From positions 1 through 51,819 of the IMG/VR virus record IMGVR_UViG_3300009285_002730: a stretch of DNA of 51,819 nucleotides; one strand, 5' to 3'. Below, in pieces: positions 21,139-29,472 of the stretch. Source of the DNA: a virus. The stretch's first letter is position 1. Every line of letters starts with the position of its first letter. The notes below the pieces were generated by a model. That model searched no databases. It was not told the origin of the DNA and saw nothing but the letters and a program-made list of their open reading frames with translations. The position numbers were made by a program, and so were the translations under genes.

Positions 21139-21923
21139 TTACTTTAATTACCGCTTTGGCTAATAGGTCATATTGTCTGAACGATTACTTAGAGGGATTG
21201 AAGAACCTCGATTTTGACAAAAAACAAATTGATTTGGTTTGGCACGATGGCAGCTGTGATAAAAATTTCAAGGAAGTTATGGACGAATGGCTGAAGGAGA
21301 ACGGTAACCAGTATAACTCGATCAAGTATATGATTGACAAACGTGAACCGATGCACGATATCACCGCAGGCAACCCTATTAAATCAGCCCGAATCGCCTC
21401 GGTTTATAATCGCATAAGAGATGGAATTAAGGAGTACAAAAATAAATATGTTTTTTCACTGGAAGATGATATTGTCGCCCCGCCTGATACCTTAAAGAAA
21501 TTGTTCAAAATAATGAATGATAAAAAAGTGGGAGTGGCAGTTGGCAGGCAAATATGCAGATGGTCAGCATCGGGTGGTAAAAAATATCCGTTGGCTTGGA
21601 AATTTAAGATTAAAAAGGTATTTGGTGATAAAGATTCTTGCTCTGAATATACGATTGATGTCAAAGCGAAGAAAATGAGAAGCGAAGGAGTCGAAGAGAT
21701 AGATGGAATACCAATGGGTTGTAATTTAATCAGAAGCGAACTGTACCAAAAGGAAAATTTTAGAGCCACTGATAATGGATTGATAGGATTCGATCTAATT
21801 TTCGGCAAAGATATAAAGGACTGGGGATTTAATAATATGATTGACTGGTCAATCCACTGCAAACACTATCACTTTATTTCCGAAGGTAACATAGGCAAAA
21901 ATCAAGTAATTATCTACCAATGA
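21135..21923 (+). CDS. Glycosyltransferase (GT-A-like)
   Basis: 262 aa from the GTG at 21135, which forms a GTGA overlap with the fibre stop. The opening VITLITALANRSYCLNDYLE, the acceptor-like VWHDGSCDKNFKEV and the acidic metal-binding block YVFSLEDDIVAPPDTLKKLF (DxD-type) fit a nucleotide-sugar-binding GT-A fold. GIPMGCNLIRSELYQ and IDWSIHCKHYHFISEG resemble the acceptor half of family 2 enzymes. Sitting right behind the fibre gene, it may glycosylate the fibre or virion. It is separate from the large sugar cluster at 37006-49157. Confidence 0.7.
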   Translation: MITLITALANRSYCLNDYLEGLKNLDFDKKQIDLVWHDGSCDKNFKEVMDEWLKENGNQYNSIKYMIDKREPMHDITAGNPIKSARIASVYNRIRDGIKEYKNKYVFSLEDDIVAPPDTLKKLFKIMNDKKVGVAVGRQICRWSASGGKKYPLAWKFKIKKVFGDKDSCSEYTIDVKAKKMRSEGVEEIDGIPMGCNLIRSELYQKENFRATDNGLIGFDLIFGKDIKDWGFNNMIDWSIHCKHYHFISEGNIGKNQVIIYQ

Positions 21924-22423
21924 GATGGGATAATATTCAAAAAATATACGGTTGGCTGACTAAAAAAGAGGCAGAGCTTCTGTATGAAACTGCCTGCGAT
22001 TGCCAAGGCAATATACTGGAAATCGGCTCTTTTGTTGGCAGAGCAACGGCGGTATTGGCTGAATCTGGCAATCCAGTTATCACAACCGATATGTTTCCAA
22101 ACAACCAACTGACTGATTTTTGGAAGAATATAGATTCGCTAAAACTTACAAATATCACCACCATAAAATGTGACCATCACTACTTGCCAGATTTTTTAAC
22201 AGGCAGATTCAAAATGGTTTATGTGGATGGCAATCATATAGCTTCAAGGATTATTCCTGATTTAAATTTTGCTTATTACTTGATAGACAAAGGATATATC
22301 GCTATTCACGACTATAACAACAAAGGTTGGCCTGATGTTAAAATATGCGTAGATGTGCTTTTGCAACAATGGGGATTAAAAATACACAAGCAAGCAGGGA
22401 CATTGATTATATTAAGAAAATAA
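21920..22423 (+). CDS. Class I SAM-dependent methyltransferase (Methyltransf_24-like)
   Basis: 167 aa. Motif I is GNILEIGSFVGRATAVLA (about 31-48), followed by PVITTDMFPN, the FKMVYVDGNHIASRIIPDLN acidic strand and GYIAIHDYNNKGWPDVKICV. The VDGNH plus IHDYN pair is typical of the family acting on sugars or small O-linked substrates. The ATGA overlap with the glycosyltransferase suggests that the two act on the same glycan. Confidence 0.75.
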   Translation: MRWDNIQKIYGWLTKKEAELLYETACDCQGNILEIGSFVGRATAVLAESGNPVITTDMFPNNQLTDFWKNIDSLKLTNITTIKCDHHYLPDFLTGRFKMVYVDGNHIASRIIPDLNFAYYLIDKGYIAIHDYNNKGWPDVKICVDVLLQQWGLKIHKQAGTLIILRK

Positions 22424-22463
22424 TTACTGTATTGTAAGGATTGTCATATAACGAAAGGATATT

Positions 22464-22694
22464 ATGATTTATAGCGATAAAATACAAATAGCTGTTATAA
22501 AGGAGCAAATGACACAAAACACCAAAGAGCATACCGAAATTAGGCAATGTATCTCTGGGCTAGAGGACAAAATGGACGAGTTTATCAAAGGAGCGGACAA
22601 TCGTTTTGCCTCGAAGAGAACAGAACAGTTATTTTATACTGTTTTAGGGGGGGGTATAATTTATATTCTCTATAAAATAATTGATTTGATATGA
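22464..22694 (+). CDS. Small membrane protein, XhlA/holin-accessory-like (76 aa)
   Basis: A soluble helical N-terminus (QMTQNTKEHTEIRQCISGLE, DKMDEFIKGADNRFASK) is followed by one transmembrane helix near the end (LFYTVLGGGIIYILYKII). This is the layout of XhlA-type lysis proteins, which sit beside holin and endolysin genes as here. AAGGAT precedes the ATG. Confidence 0.55.
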   Translation: MIYSDKIQIAVIKEQMTQNTKEHTEIRQCISGLEDKMDEFIKGADNRFASKRTEQLFYTVLGGGIIYILYKIIDLI

Positions 22695-22727
22695 ATTTAG
22701 ATAAATTTAATGTCAATAGGGGGTTTT

Positions 22728-23534
22728 ATGTTTCCATTGCGTAATCGTACTTTAATTCGTGGTGCGAAGGAGCATATTGCCGCTGGATTAGGAATAGGTG
22801 CCGATTATCGGGCTAATTACATCGAACTTTATGCTCCTTTTGATGGAGAGGGTAAGTGGGTCTGGGGTTCACAGGGGGGGAATTGGTACAAACTTTATCG
22901 GGATAATGGCGATGTGATTGAAATGGCTCACAATTCGGAAGTTTATAAGACGGGACGGGTCGAGACGGGGGATTTAGTCGCCACAACCGGAAATACAGGA
23001 TCGATTACTACCGGTTCGCACTTGCACATACAAATTATAAGAAATAATAAAAGATTAGACCCTGAAAGCTACGACTGGGGTCAGGAGGATAATATGGGAT
23101 TTACCGATGACGAAGTTAGAGGAGGTTTTGATGCTTTAATCCACGACTTTTTAGGGTATCAGGCGACCAAGGAGCAACTGGACGGCCATATGAACGCAGC
23201 GAAGGACAGACAAGCGCACGGGGGTTATCCCATAAGCGATTTTGTCCACGACCGGTTCAAGGAACTTCCGCCTAAAGATTGCACAAAAGAGGTCGCCAAC
23301 GCAGTCAAGGGATTGATTAACCCCGAAGAGTGTCCCAAACCTCCAGTCAAAGACTGTTCCACGGAAATCGCTCAAGCCGTAGAGTCTAACTGTATGATTT
23401 TAAGAAAGAACCTTGAAGAAATCGAAGGTTTGTACGGAACTTGCCAGACAGACTTGGAAACGGAAAAAGCCAAAAAAACAATTTGTTATAAGTTAGACTT
23501 TTGGGATTTTATAAAGTCAATCTTCAAAAGATGA
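22728..23534 (+). CDS. M23/LytM-like peptidase domain protein (endolysin), first zinc ligand apparently replaced
   Basis: 269 aa from the ATG at 22728, which has AGGGGG in front. GIGADYRANYIELYAPFDGE (23-42), VIEMAHNSEVYKTGRVETGD, VATTGNTGS and TGSHLHIQII (95-104) follow the LytM order, with HxH (98, 100) and the upstream Asp26 retained. The usual HxxxD first histidine is not seen: the aligned position is Gly22. C-terminal residues after 115 are helical with paired Cys (PPKDCTKEVANAV; VKDCSTEIAQAVES) and may bind cell wall. Located between XhlA-like and holin-like genes. Confidence 0.7.
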   Translation: MFPLRNRTLIRGAKEHIAAGLGIGADYRANYIELYAPFDGEGKWVWGSQGGNWYKLYRDNGDVIEMAHNSEVYKTGRVETGDLVATTGNTGSITTGSHLHIQIIRNNKRLDPESYDWGQEDNMGFTDDEVRGGFDALIHDFLGYQATKEQLDGHMNAAKDRQAHGGYPISDFVHDRFKELPPKDCTKEVANAVKGLINPEECPKPPVKDCSTEIAQAVESNCMILRKNLEEIEGLYGTCQTDLETEKAKKTICYKLDFWDFIKSIFKR

Positions 23535-23734
23535 CACTAATGACGGCCGGTACTGGAGAAAAACCAGATTGGCTAAAGCAAATCGAGAAAGTGCCAATTT
23601 GCCAGACTTGCCACAAACCGATGAAACAAATGACCAACAGAGGTATTGATTATATGTGGTATTGCTCTAGTTGTGCAATTTATATCGTTTATAAACCTAA
23701 GTTAACTATTGTTAACCCAAAAGAAGAAGGTTAA
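23531..23734 (+). CDS. Zinc-ribbon protein in the lysis cassette (67 aa)
   Basis: Starts at an ATGA overlap with the endolysin stop. VPICQTCHKPMKQMTNRGID and MWYCSSCAIYIVYKPKL give CxxC...CxxC with an aromatic strand, a compact zinc ribbon. The association with lysis genes may be positional only. Confidence 0.65.
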   Translation: MTLMTAGTGEKPDWLKQIEKVPICQTCHKPMKQMTNRGIDYMWYCSSCAIYIVYKPKLTIVNPKEEG

Positions 23735-23751
23735 CAAAGAAAGGAATAGAT

Positions 23752-23970
23752 ATGCCACAGGGATTATTGGTATTGGCAATTATCGGAGCGGTCACGACTT
23801 TGAAATTGTCGGACAAAGTAAGCGGTTGGATAACCGTAGCGATTGCAATAGTGCTAGGTATATTGGCTGGAGTAGCGAAGTTGGAGGGTCTGAATATCAT
23901 TACAGGAATCCTCACTGGATTGGCTGCGTTGGGTACAGCGACTGTTGCTGACAGAATCGCTAAAAAATAG
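23752..23970 (+). CDS. Holin-like membrane protein (72 aa)
   Basis: Two hydrophobic helices, LLVLAIIGAVTTLKL (5-19) and WITVAIAIVLGILAGVA (26-42), are followed by a further hydrophobic stretch, IITGILTGLAALGTATVA (49-66), and a basic end (DRIAKK). Size, spans and position next to the peptidase support a class I/II holin that releases the endolysin. AAAGGAAT precedes the ATG. Confidence 0.65.
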   Translation: MPQGLLVLAIIGAVTTLKLSDKVSGWITVAIAIVLGILAGVAKLEGLNIITGILTGLAALGTATVADRIAKK

Positions 23971-24003
23971 TTTTAAGGTTTAGAGGTTTGACAAACTTCT
24001 ATA
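23970..24003 (+). repeat. Intergenic conserved element, copy 1
   Basis: Right after the holin stop, TTTTAAGGTTTAGAGGTTTG runs into ACAAA. Nearly the same string occurs after the stop at 28338 (see copy 2). It contains TTGACA, so it could be a promoter -35, though no convincing -10 follows. Confidence 0.5.
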
Positions 24004-24033
24004 AAAGGTTTTTTTGTAAGGTAAGGAGTATTT

Positions 24034-25491
24034 ATGCCATATGGCGGCTCAACAAAAAAACAAGATTCAAAAATAGAAGATTGTGTTAAGAGTGTAATGA
24101 AAAGCGGAAAATCTAAAGTTTCCGCCATCAAGATTTGTAAATCATCAATTATGGGAGAAAAAATGGAAAAAGAAACATTTACATATATTCCGAGTAATGA
24201 AATGGAATTCGAGGGTACACGAATAAATAATGTCCACATTTTCAAGCCAGGCGAATACAGAGGTAAGAAGTGGACTAAAAAAATAGTCGATAAAATTGTA
24301 GAAAACTTCAAAGTTCTCAAAGAAAAAGCTGGTTTTGAGCCCCCTGTAAGGTTAGGACATAGGGGCGATAACTCGGTAGAAAATGCCAAATCAGTTTTCG
24401 GATATATCGAAAACACCTATTCCGACGAAGAAGGTAATCTGTTCGCTGATGTCGAGGTTTATGAAGATAAAGATATAGATATTTTCAAGAAACTTAAAAG
24501 GTCTATAGAGTTTGGACCTTATGATACAAATGAAGGTGAAGAATTTGATACCGCTCTTTTGGGTCTTGGTCTAGTAGATATTCCCCAGGTTGAAAGACTA
24601 GCCGAGGTCAATGTTTATTCTAAACCATTGATAGAAGAGATGGATAAGGAATTCTACGATAAAACCGTCTTAGAAGCAGAAGAGTTGATGGCTGGTAAAG
24701 GGTCTAAAGAAATTGTTAAAGAGTGTATAGGTTCACTTAAAAAATTACTTAATAGCAAAATAAAAGATGAGAAATTCTTTGAAGTATCAAGGATTTCCGA
24801 TTTTATCAGCGGTTTGAAAACAGAATATGAAATCGCTGAAGAAAGGGTAAGTATGGCTAAGGAAGGTGATTCTTGCAAGATGCCAGATGGTACAGACGGC
24901 AAGATGAAAATGAAAGATGGCAAGATGGCTTGCATGGCAGATAGCAAGATGGATAAAGAAGAGGAATCAAAAGATAAAAAAGATTCGGCTGAAGAGAAAG
25001 ACGCTAAGGTCAATCTCGATAAAGAAGAGGCCGATGAAAAAACCAAGGAATCCGAAGAGGAAACTGAGGATATGGACAAGGAAATGGTTTCAATGTCCAA
25101 AGATGAAGTCGCTGAATTGAAAGCGGCAAAAGAAGAGTTGGAAAAGGTCAAAGCTCAAGACGCAGAGACCATGATGGATAAGAGAATGGAGAAAGTTGAT
25201 TCTCTTGCAAAAGAGGTTAAAATTCTCCCAGCTATGGTCGAGAAAGAGAAAGAGTTTGTCGAAGCTCTGACTCAAGACCAGTTCGATAAATATATCGAAT
25301 TAAAAAATGATATGCCTTCTTTGGTTGAACTTGATAAGGAACACGGCAAGCAAAAGTCTGAAATAGACAAAGTTGAGGCTGAAAAGAAAGCCGAAGAGCT
25401 AGAGAAAAAAACCGATGAGATGGTTATTTCTACTCTGATGAGCAAGGGTATGACCAGAGAAGAAGCAGTCACGCAGTTAAAGAAGGAGTAA
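24034..25491 (+). CDS. Capsid maturation protease fused to scaffold (Mu gpI-like)
   Basis: 485 aa. Residues 1-40 form a small Cys-containing module (KIEDCVKSVMKSGKSKVSAI). Residues 45-200 follow the phage I protease pattern: VHIFKPGEYRGKKWTKKIVD, PPVRLGHRGDN, SVFGYIENTYSDEEGNLFAD, RSIEFGPYD and LLGLGLVDIPQVERL. The rest is a highly charged, mostly helical scaffold with SKDEVAELKAAKEELEKVK and an acidic repeat-like tract (EEADEKTKESEEETEDMD), ending MTREEAVTQLKKE. It would shape the procapsid and then degrade the scaffold. AAGGAG precedes the ATG. Confidence 0.75.
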   Translation: MPYGGSTKKQDSKIEDCVKSVMKSGKSKVSAIKICKSSIMGEKMEKETFTYIPSNEMEFEGTRINNVHIFKPGEYRGKKWTKKIVDKIVENFKVLKEKAGFEPPVRLGHRGDNSVENAKSVFGYIENTYSDEEGNLFADVEVYEDKDIDIFKKLKRSIEFGPYDTNEGEEFDTALLGLGLVDIPQVERLAEVNVYSKPLIEEMDKEFYDKTVLEAEELMAGKGSKEIVKECIGSLKKLLNSKIKDEKFFEVSRISDFISGLKTEYEIAEERVSMAKEGDSCKMPDGTDGKMKMKDGKMACMADSKMDKEEESKDKKDSAEEKDAKVNLDKEEADEKTKESEEETEDMDKEMVSMSKDEVAELKAAKEELEKVKAQDAETMMDKRMEKVDSLAKEVKILPAMVEKEKEFVEALTQDQFDKYIELKNDMPSLVELDKEHGKQKSEIDKVEAEKKAEELEKKTDEMVISTLMSKGMTREEAVTQLKKE

Positions 25492-25493
25492 TA

Positions 25494-25856
25494 ATGGGAT
25501 TTGATTTAACTCCCGATACCAGAACACCAGACAGCATTCTCGTTGCCGAACACGGAACTGAGATGAAACAAACTGTCACAGTCGCTTCAGGTATTGGGGT
25601 TCTTGCGTTGGGAACTGTTGTTGGACAGTACAGCTCAGGTGCCGCTTCAGGTACTTTCGCTGCATACTCAAACACGGGTTCCACGGGACTTGATACCGCC
25701 AAAGGTATCCTGGCAGATAGGGTCGATGCTACCGCCAGCGGTGTAAACTCCTATGTTTACACACACGGAAAATTCTATAGAGAAAAAATCATTGGACTTG
25801 ACAGCAATGCCGAAACCGACTTGACGGGCTGTATGTTCGTTGATTGGAACGTATAA
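25494..25856 (+). CDS. Head decoration protein (lambda gpD-like)
   Basis: 120 aa. TPDSILVAEHGTEMKQTVTV, ASGIGVLALGTVVGQ and AKGILADRVDATASGVNSYV, with a final beta segment (HGKFYREKIIGL), match the D-type decoration family in length and order (leading TE/HG..K..VTV..G..L..GTV). It stabilises the capsid surface. It lies directly between the scaffold and the major capsid gene, as usual. Confidence 0.8.
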   Translation: MGFDLTPDTRTPDSILVAEHGTEMKQTVTVASGIGVLALGTVVGQYSSGAASGTFAAYSNTGSTGLDTAKGILADRVDATASGVNSYVYTHGKFYREKIIGLDSNAETDLTGCMFVDWNV

Positions 25857-25865
25857 GGAGGAAAC

Positions 25866-26861
25866 ATGCCAGCAGGTGAATTCTACGGATTGGAAACTGA
25901 GGTAATGACAGGCGTGGTCAAAAAGTTTCCTCGTCCAGATTATATCGGTGCTACTCTCTTCCCCAAATCGCCCTCATCTTCAAAAAGTGTCTCTTGGGAC
26001 ATTTTGGAGGGTGCGAGAGAGTTAGCTCGATACAGCACGCCAGGTGCGGAAGCACACATCAGAAAATTAACACCGAGAAGCCGTGTCTCGACTGAGATTA
26101 TGTATCTCAGAGAGAAAAAGACAATCGATGAGAATACCAAGAACTTCATCGAGAAAGCGGGAACTTTCAATGTTCCCTACGGCGACCAGTTGATTGCTGA
26201 TGAGCTTGACGCACTAGACAGGGTTGTTGAAAATACGAAGGAAAAAGGCCGATGGGATGCGGTCTGCAATGGTCAAATTGATGTTCAGCAAGTTGACCCG
26301 CCATTGAAATTCAAGGTCAACTATGCTTTCGATTCCGACCATCAGGTGACCCGAACAAGCACAGACGCTTGGTCAGATACAACCAATTCTAATCCGATGT
26401 CGGATATTATGGATTGGAAGATTCTGATTGCTAAAGATTCAGGCGTTGTCCCAACTAAAGGTTTCTGCACTTCGTATGTAATGCAGTATCTAGTTGAAAA
26501 TACAAAACTCCAGACTCTTCTTCAGTACACAGTTGGAGACCAGTTGGTGAAGAATGGAACTATCTCTTCTATTGCAGGAATTGACATCACCGTTTACGAT
26601 GTCACCTACAAAGATGACTCAGGGACAGTTCAATTCTACATACCGACGAACAAATTTATCACAGTTGCTCCACAGGGACTGGGTAAAGAGTTCTATGGTC
26701 CGATTGACGTACCGGACGGAGATGGTGTTAGGACTGAAATGGGTAAAGTATCTTATTCATGGGCGACCAAAGACCCTGTGGATACTTGGATACTCGTTGG
26801 CGATTCATACATGCCAGCAATCCAGCTTCCAGACCAAATCATCTCTGCGGCTATTGCCTAA
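25866..26861 (+). CDS. Major capsid protein (HK97 fold, lambda gpE-like)
   Basis: 331 aa. FPRPDYIGATLFPKSPSSSK, ILEGARELARYSTPGAEAHI, RSRVSTEIMYLREKKTIDE, then DELDALDRVVENTKEKGRWD and the C-terminal LVGDSYMPAIQLPDQIISAA follow the E-type capsid family. AAGGAGG precedes the ATG, and a very stable hairpin lies at the stop codon (26862-26892). Expected to be the most abundant virion protein. Confidence 0.85.
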   Translation: MPAGEFYGLETEVMTGVVKKFPRPDYIGATLFPKSPSSSKSVSWDILEGARELARYSTPGAEAHIRKLTPRSRVSTEIMYLREKKTIDENTKNFIEKAGTFNVPYGDQLIADELDALDRVVENTKEKGRWDAVCNGQIDVQQVDPPLKFKVNYAFDSDHQVTRTSTDAWSDTTNSNPMSDIMDWKILIAKDSGVVPTKGFCTSYVMQYLVENTKLQTLLQYTVGDQLVKNGTISSIAGIDITVYDVTYKDDSGTVQFYIPTNKFITVAPQGLGKEFYGPIDVPDGDGVRTEMGKVSYSWATKDPVDTWILVGDSYMPAIQLPDQIISAAIA

Positions 26862-26892
26862 AGTCCTTCTCCTCCTTCGGGGGGAGAGGACT
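26862..26892 (+). promoter_or_regulatory. Stable C(UUCG)G hairpin immediately after the major capsid gene
   Basis: AGTCC-T-TCTCCTCC, loop TTCG, GGGGGAGA-GGACT: 13 pairs (one G-U, one bulged T) capped by a cUUCGg tetraloop. There is no T tract, so termination is unlikely. It probably protects the 3' end of capsid mRNA or marks a processing site. Confidence 0.75.
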
Positions 26893-26903
26893 GGAGGCAA
26901 TAT

Positions 26904-27419
26904 ATGTATGCGGATGCGAGTGATGTAGACCAAATATTAAGTCAACTGCCTGTCGCTTCTGGTGTTTCACGACAGGCGTTTTTGGATTCAGCCGAAGCGG
27001 AGATACATGCTAATTTGATTGGTATTTATAAAGTTCCCGTCGAGGTTCTATCGACAGTCGCTACGACAGTTTCTGGAGTGACGCATAATATACTCCAAAG
27101 CATACAACAGGACTTAGCGGCTGGAAGACTTTTACTTTCACTGGCGACAGCAAACGAAAACGAACAGATTCACGATTATGGAAAGTATCTAGTTGATACT
27201 GCTACCAATAAACTCAAAGACATCAAAACTAAAGTCATTGTCCTTCCAGGAGCGACGGTTGATACGGATAGAACAGACGACAATCCCAGACCGAGTAAAG
27301 TCTTATACTCTGGACCAGATGGTACCGAAACAGCCAAAGACGAAGGTTCGTTTTTTAATCGCCCCTACGAGCAAGTAGCCAATCCGTCAAACGAAGTCAC
27401 AGGCGGGATAGATTTATGA
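26904..27419 (+). CDS. Head-tail connector (DUF1320/Mu gp36-like)
   Basis: 171 aa. YADASDVDQILSQLPVASGV, AFLDSAEAEIHANLIGIYKV, a Leu-rich helix (QSIQQDLAAGRLLLSLATAN) and a long Pro/Asp-rich C-terminus (RTDDNPRPSKVLYSGPDGTE) fit the adaptor proteins that follow the major capsid gene in Mu-like head modules. These bind the portal at the neck. Overlaps the next gene by ATGA. Confidence 0.6.
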   Translation: MYADASDVDQILSQLPVASGVSRQAFLDSAEAEIHANLIGIYKVPVEVLSTVATTVSGVTHNILQSIQQDLAAGRLLLSLATANENEQIHDYGKYLVDTATNKLKDIKTKVIVLPGATVDTDRTDDNPRPSKVLYSGPDGTETAKDEGSFFNRPYEQVANPSNEVTGGIDL

Positions 27420-27883
27420 TTTCAGTAACTGTAGATACACGAGATGTCGACAATATGCTGGTGAAGTTGACAGAAAAAATATCCTTGAGTGGTTTTAGAA
27501 GATGGATTAGAAACGATGTAGATAAAATAGTCAACGAAAACACCACGGAAAATTTTGAATCAGAGGGCGGAAGAGTGGGAAGATGGCCAGGTATATCTTT
27601 TGATACATTTGACAGAAGAAAGAATCCTACTAATCCTGTTCTACAAGATACTGGCAAACTTAGAAAAGCGACCACAGGCATTAAAGCAGATGTAAAAGGT
27701 TATGAGGCTTCTTGGGGACCATATAACATTAAAGGACAAAATACTAGAAAATCCAACGCTAAAGTGTATGAATATCACCAGACTGGGACTTCAAGAATGC
27801 CACAAAGAAAAATCCTTGCTTGGGCAACTGGTGATGAAACAAAATTAAAAGATAGTTTAGAAACTCATATTATGAAAATATGA
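27416..27883 (+). CDS. Virion morphogenesis/tail completion protein (Mu gpG-like)
   Basis: 155 aa. NTTENFESEGGRVGRWPGIS, LQDTGKLRKATTGI and VYEYHQTGTSRMPQRKILAW are the signature blocks of the phage virion morphogenesis family (F..E..P.G..W....D.....L..TG.L......; A.....G.....P.R...). It helps join head and tail. ATGA overlaps on both sides show tight coupling. Confidence 0.75.
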   Translation: MISVTVDTRDVDNMLVKLTEKISLSGFRRWIRNDVDKIVNENTTENFESEGGRVGRWPGISFDTFDRRKNPTNPVLQDTGKLRKATTGIKADVKGYEASWGPYNIKGQNTRKSNAKVYEYHQTGTSRMPQRKILAWATGDETKLKDSLETHIMKI

Positions 27884-28338
27884 TATTCAAACTTATTCAC
27901 CAAGTTCAAGACGACCTTATCTCGGCAGTAGGACCGAATTCTTCCTACGATGATAAGGTTGAAAATGTCTATCTGAACGCCCCTGACACGCCGTCAGATA
28001 ACAGATGGATAGGGATTTTCGGTTCAAGCAAGGTAGGTTCTGAAAGAGAGATAGGGAAAAATATTGCGACTGTGTTTACTTATTCGATAAATCTGGTCAT
28101 AGCTGTGAATCATTCTGAAGAATTTGCTGGACAAGAGCTTTTGGAAAAAATAGAAAAAAGAGTTCTCAAGAGCTTCAATACCTCTAACCTGACGACAGTT
28201 TCAGAAACGCTGGATTCAATGACAGAGAGAGTTTTAGACTTCGATATTGAAAATGTCAATTACCAACCTAATCTTTATAAGGACATGGTAAGACATTTAA
28301 CAATGACTCTTTCCGTAAGGACACAATTAGAGTTTTAA
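27880..28338 (+). CDS. Probable tail terminator/neck protein (152 aa)
   Basis: No strong motif, but position directly before the tail tube gene and size (about 150 aa) match tail terminators. The order is IHQVQDDLISAVG, NRWIGIFGSSKVGSEREIGK, ATVFTYSINLVIAVNHSEEF and a final strand MVRHLTMTLSVRTQLEF, giving the alpha/beta pattern of that group. Assignment rests mainly on context. Confidence 0.5.
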   Translation: MIFKLIHQVQDDLISAVGPNSSYDDKVENVYLNAPDTPSDNRWIGIFGSSKVGSEREIGKNIATVFTYSINLVIAVNHSEEFAGQELLEKIEKRVLKSFNTSNLTTVSETLDSMTERVLDFDIENVNYQPNLYKDMVRHLTMTLSVRTQLEF

Positions 28339-28369
28339 GGTTTGGATGTTTGACAAATCATAAAAAAAG
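28336..28369 (+). repeat. Intergenic conserved element, copy 2
   Basis: TTTTAAGGTTTGGATGTTTG continuing ACAAA overlaps the stop of the gene at 27880-28338. It differs from copy 1 (23970-24003) at two positions only over about 25 bases. Both copies precede a strongly expressed module (protease/capsid; tail tube). Confidence 0.5.
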
Positions 28370-28393
28370 ATAATTATTGACCTAGGAGGTATG

Positions 28394-29410
28394 ATGGCAA
28401 AACCGTATATGGCACAATCAGGTTATGTAGGAACAGCGAGGCAGACAGCTTCAGGTACTTATGTTACCCCGACAAAGTATCACTATGTAACCGAGGCTTC
28501 AATCGAAGCTAACACAGACCTTATTATTCCAGACCCCGAAATAGGGACTGGGAGAGATATAGTGGATGGTTCGGTTCACGCTGGAACAGTAAATTGGGGT
28601 GGGACGCTAGGATTCTATATCAGACCTGAATCTATCGGGCACATTCTTTTAGGAGCGATTGGAGCGGTAACTTCCTCGGGACTAGCTGGAATCTCTGGGG
28701 GTTATGGACATACATTTACTTTTGAGAACGATTTGATTCCTTTCTCTCTCGAACAGGCAGTTGGAGATACTGGACTTGAAACAATCGGATACAACGATGT
28801 CAAATTCCAAAACTTCCACATCGAAGCAGCGGCTGGAGAACTAGTGACAGGTTCGGCTGAAATACTGGCTACTCAGGCAACCGCAGGAAAGACACGCCAG
28901 ACTCCATCCTATGAGACTTCGCCGATTATGACATTCGCTGGAGGTTCAATAGTCGTAGATAGCGGAGCGATGTCGGTAAAGAGTGTTTCTATGGATATAG
29001 CGAATAACATCGCTGACGACGACTTCAGAATCGGTTCAAGAACAATGAGTTCGATGGTTGAAAAGAGAAGGGAAATTTCCGCTTCGCTTGAGATAGTCCC
29101 GACCGATAACTCGGTCTTCAGACAGGCAATCTTCGGTTCAAGTTCAGCGACCACAGTTTCAGGATTACAGACGACCTTCGGAGGGGCTTTATTTCTGAGG
29201 TTTGAAACAGCCGCTAAAATTCCGGGTTCTGCGACAGTCGGGTATCAACTCGACTTCACTTTCTCGAAGGCGATGTTCAGACCATCAAGTTTCTCTGGAG
29301 CAAACGATGATATGATTACCCAGACACTCGAGATGATAGTCGTAGACACTTCTTCAGCTACAGTTGGAACGGTGGTACTGAGGAATACATCTGCGAATTA
29401 CGCTACTTAA
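28394..29410 (+). CDS. Major tail tube protein
   Basis: 338 aa from the second of two adjacent ATGs, chosen for spacing to GGAGG. AKPYMAQSGYVGTARQTASG, the long beta-rich body (GTVNWGGTLGFYIRPESIGH, AAAGELVTGSAEILATQATA) and the strand-rich end fit the large tail tube family of long-tailed phages. It stands between the terminator-like gene and the chaperone pair, as in lambda-type tail operons. Confidence 0.75.
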   Translation: MAKPYMAQSGYVGTARQTASGTYVTPTKYHYVTEASIEANTDLIIPDPEIGTGRDIVDGSVHAGTVNWGGTLGFYIRPESIGHILLGAIGAVTSSGLAGISGGYGHTFTFENDLIPFSLEQAVGDTGLETIGYNDVKFQNFHIEAAAGELVTGSAEILATQATAGKTRQTPSYETSPIMTFAGGSIVVDSGAMSVKSVSMDIANNIADDDFRIGSRTMSSMVEKRREISASLEIVPTDNSVFRQAIFGSSSATTVSGLQTTFGGALFLRFETAAKIPGSATVGYQLDFTFSKAMFRPSSFSGANDDMITQTLEMIVVDTSSATVGTVVLRNTSANYAT

Positions 29411-29472
29411 AAATAAAATAAGCCCAAGACGGGCAATCGCTCCCAACGGGGGCTCATATCCAAGGAGGATAT

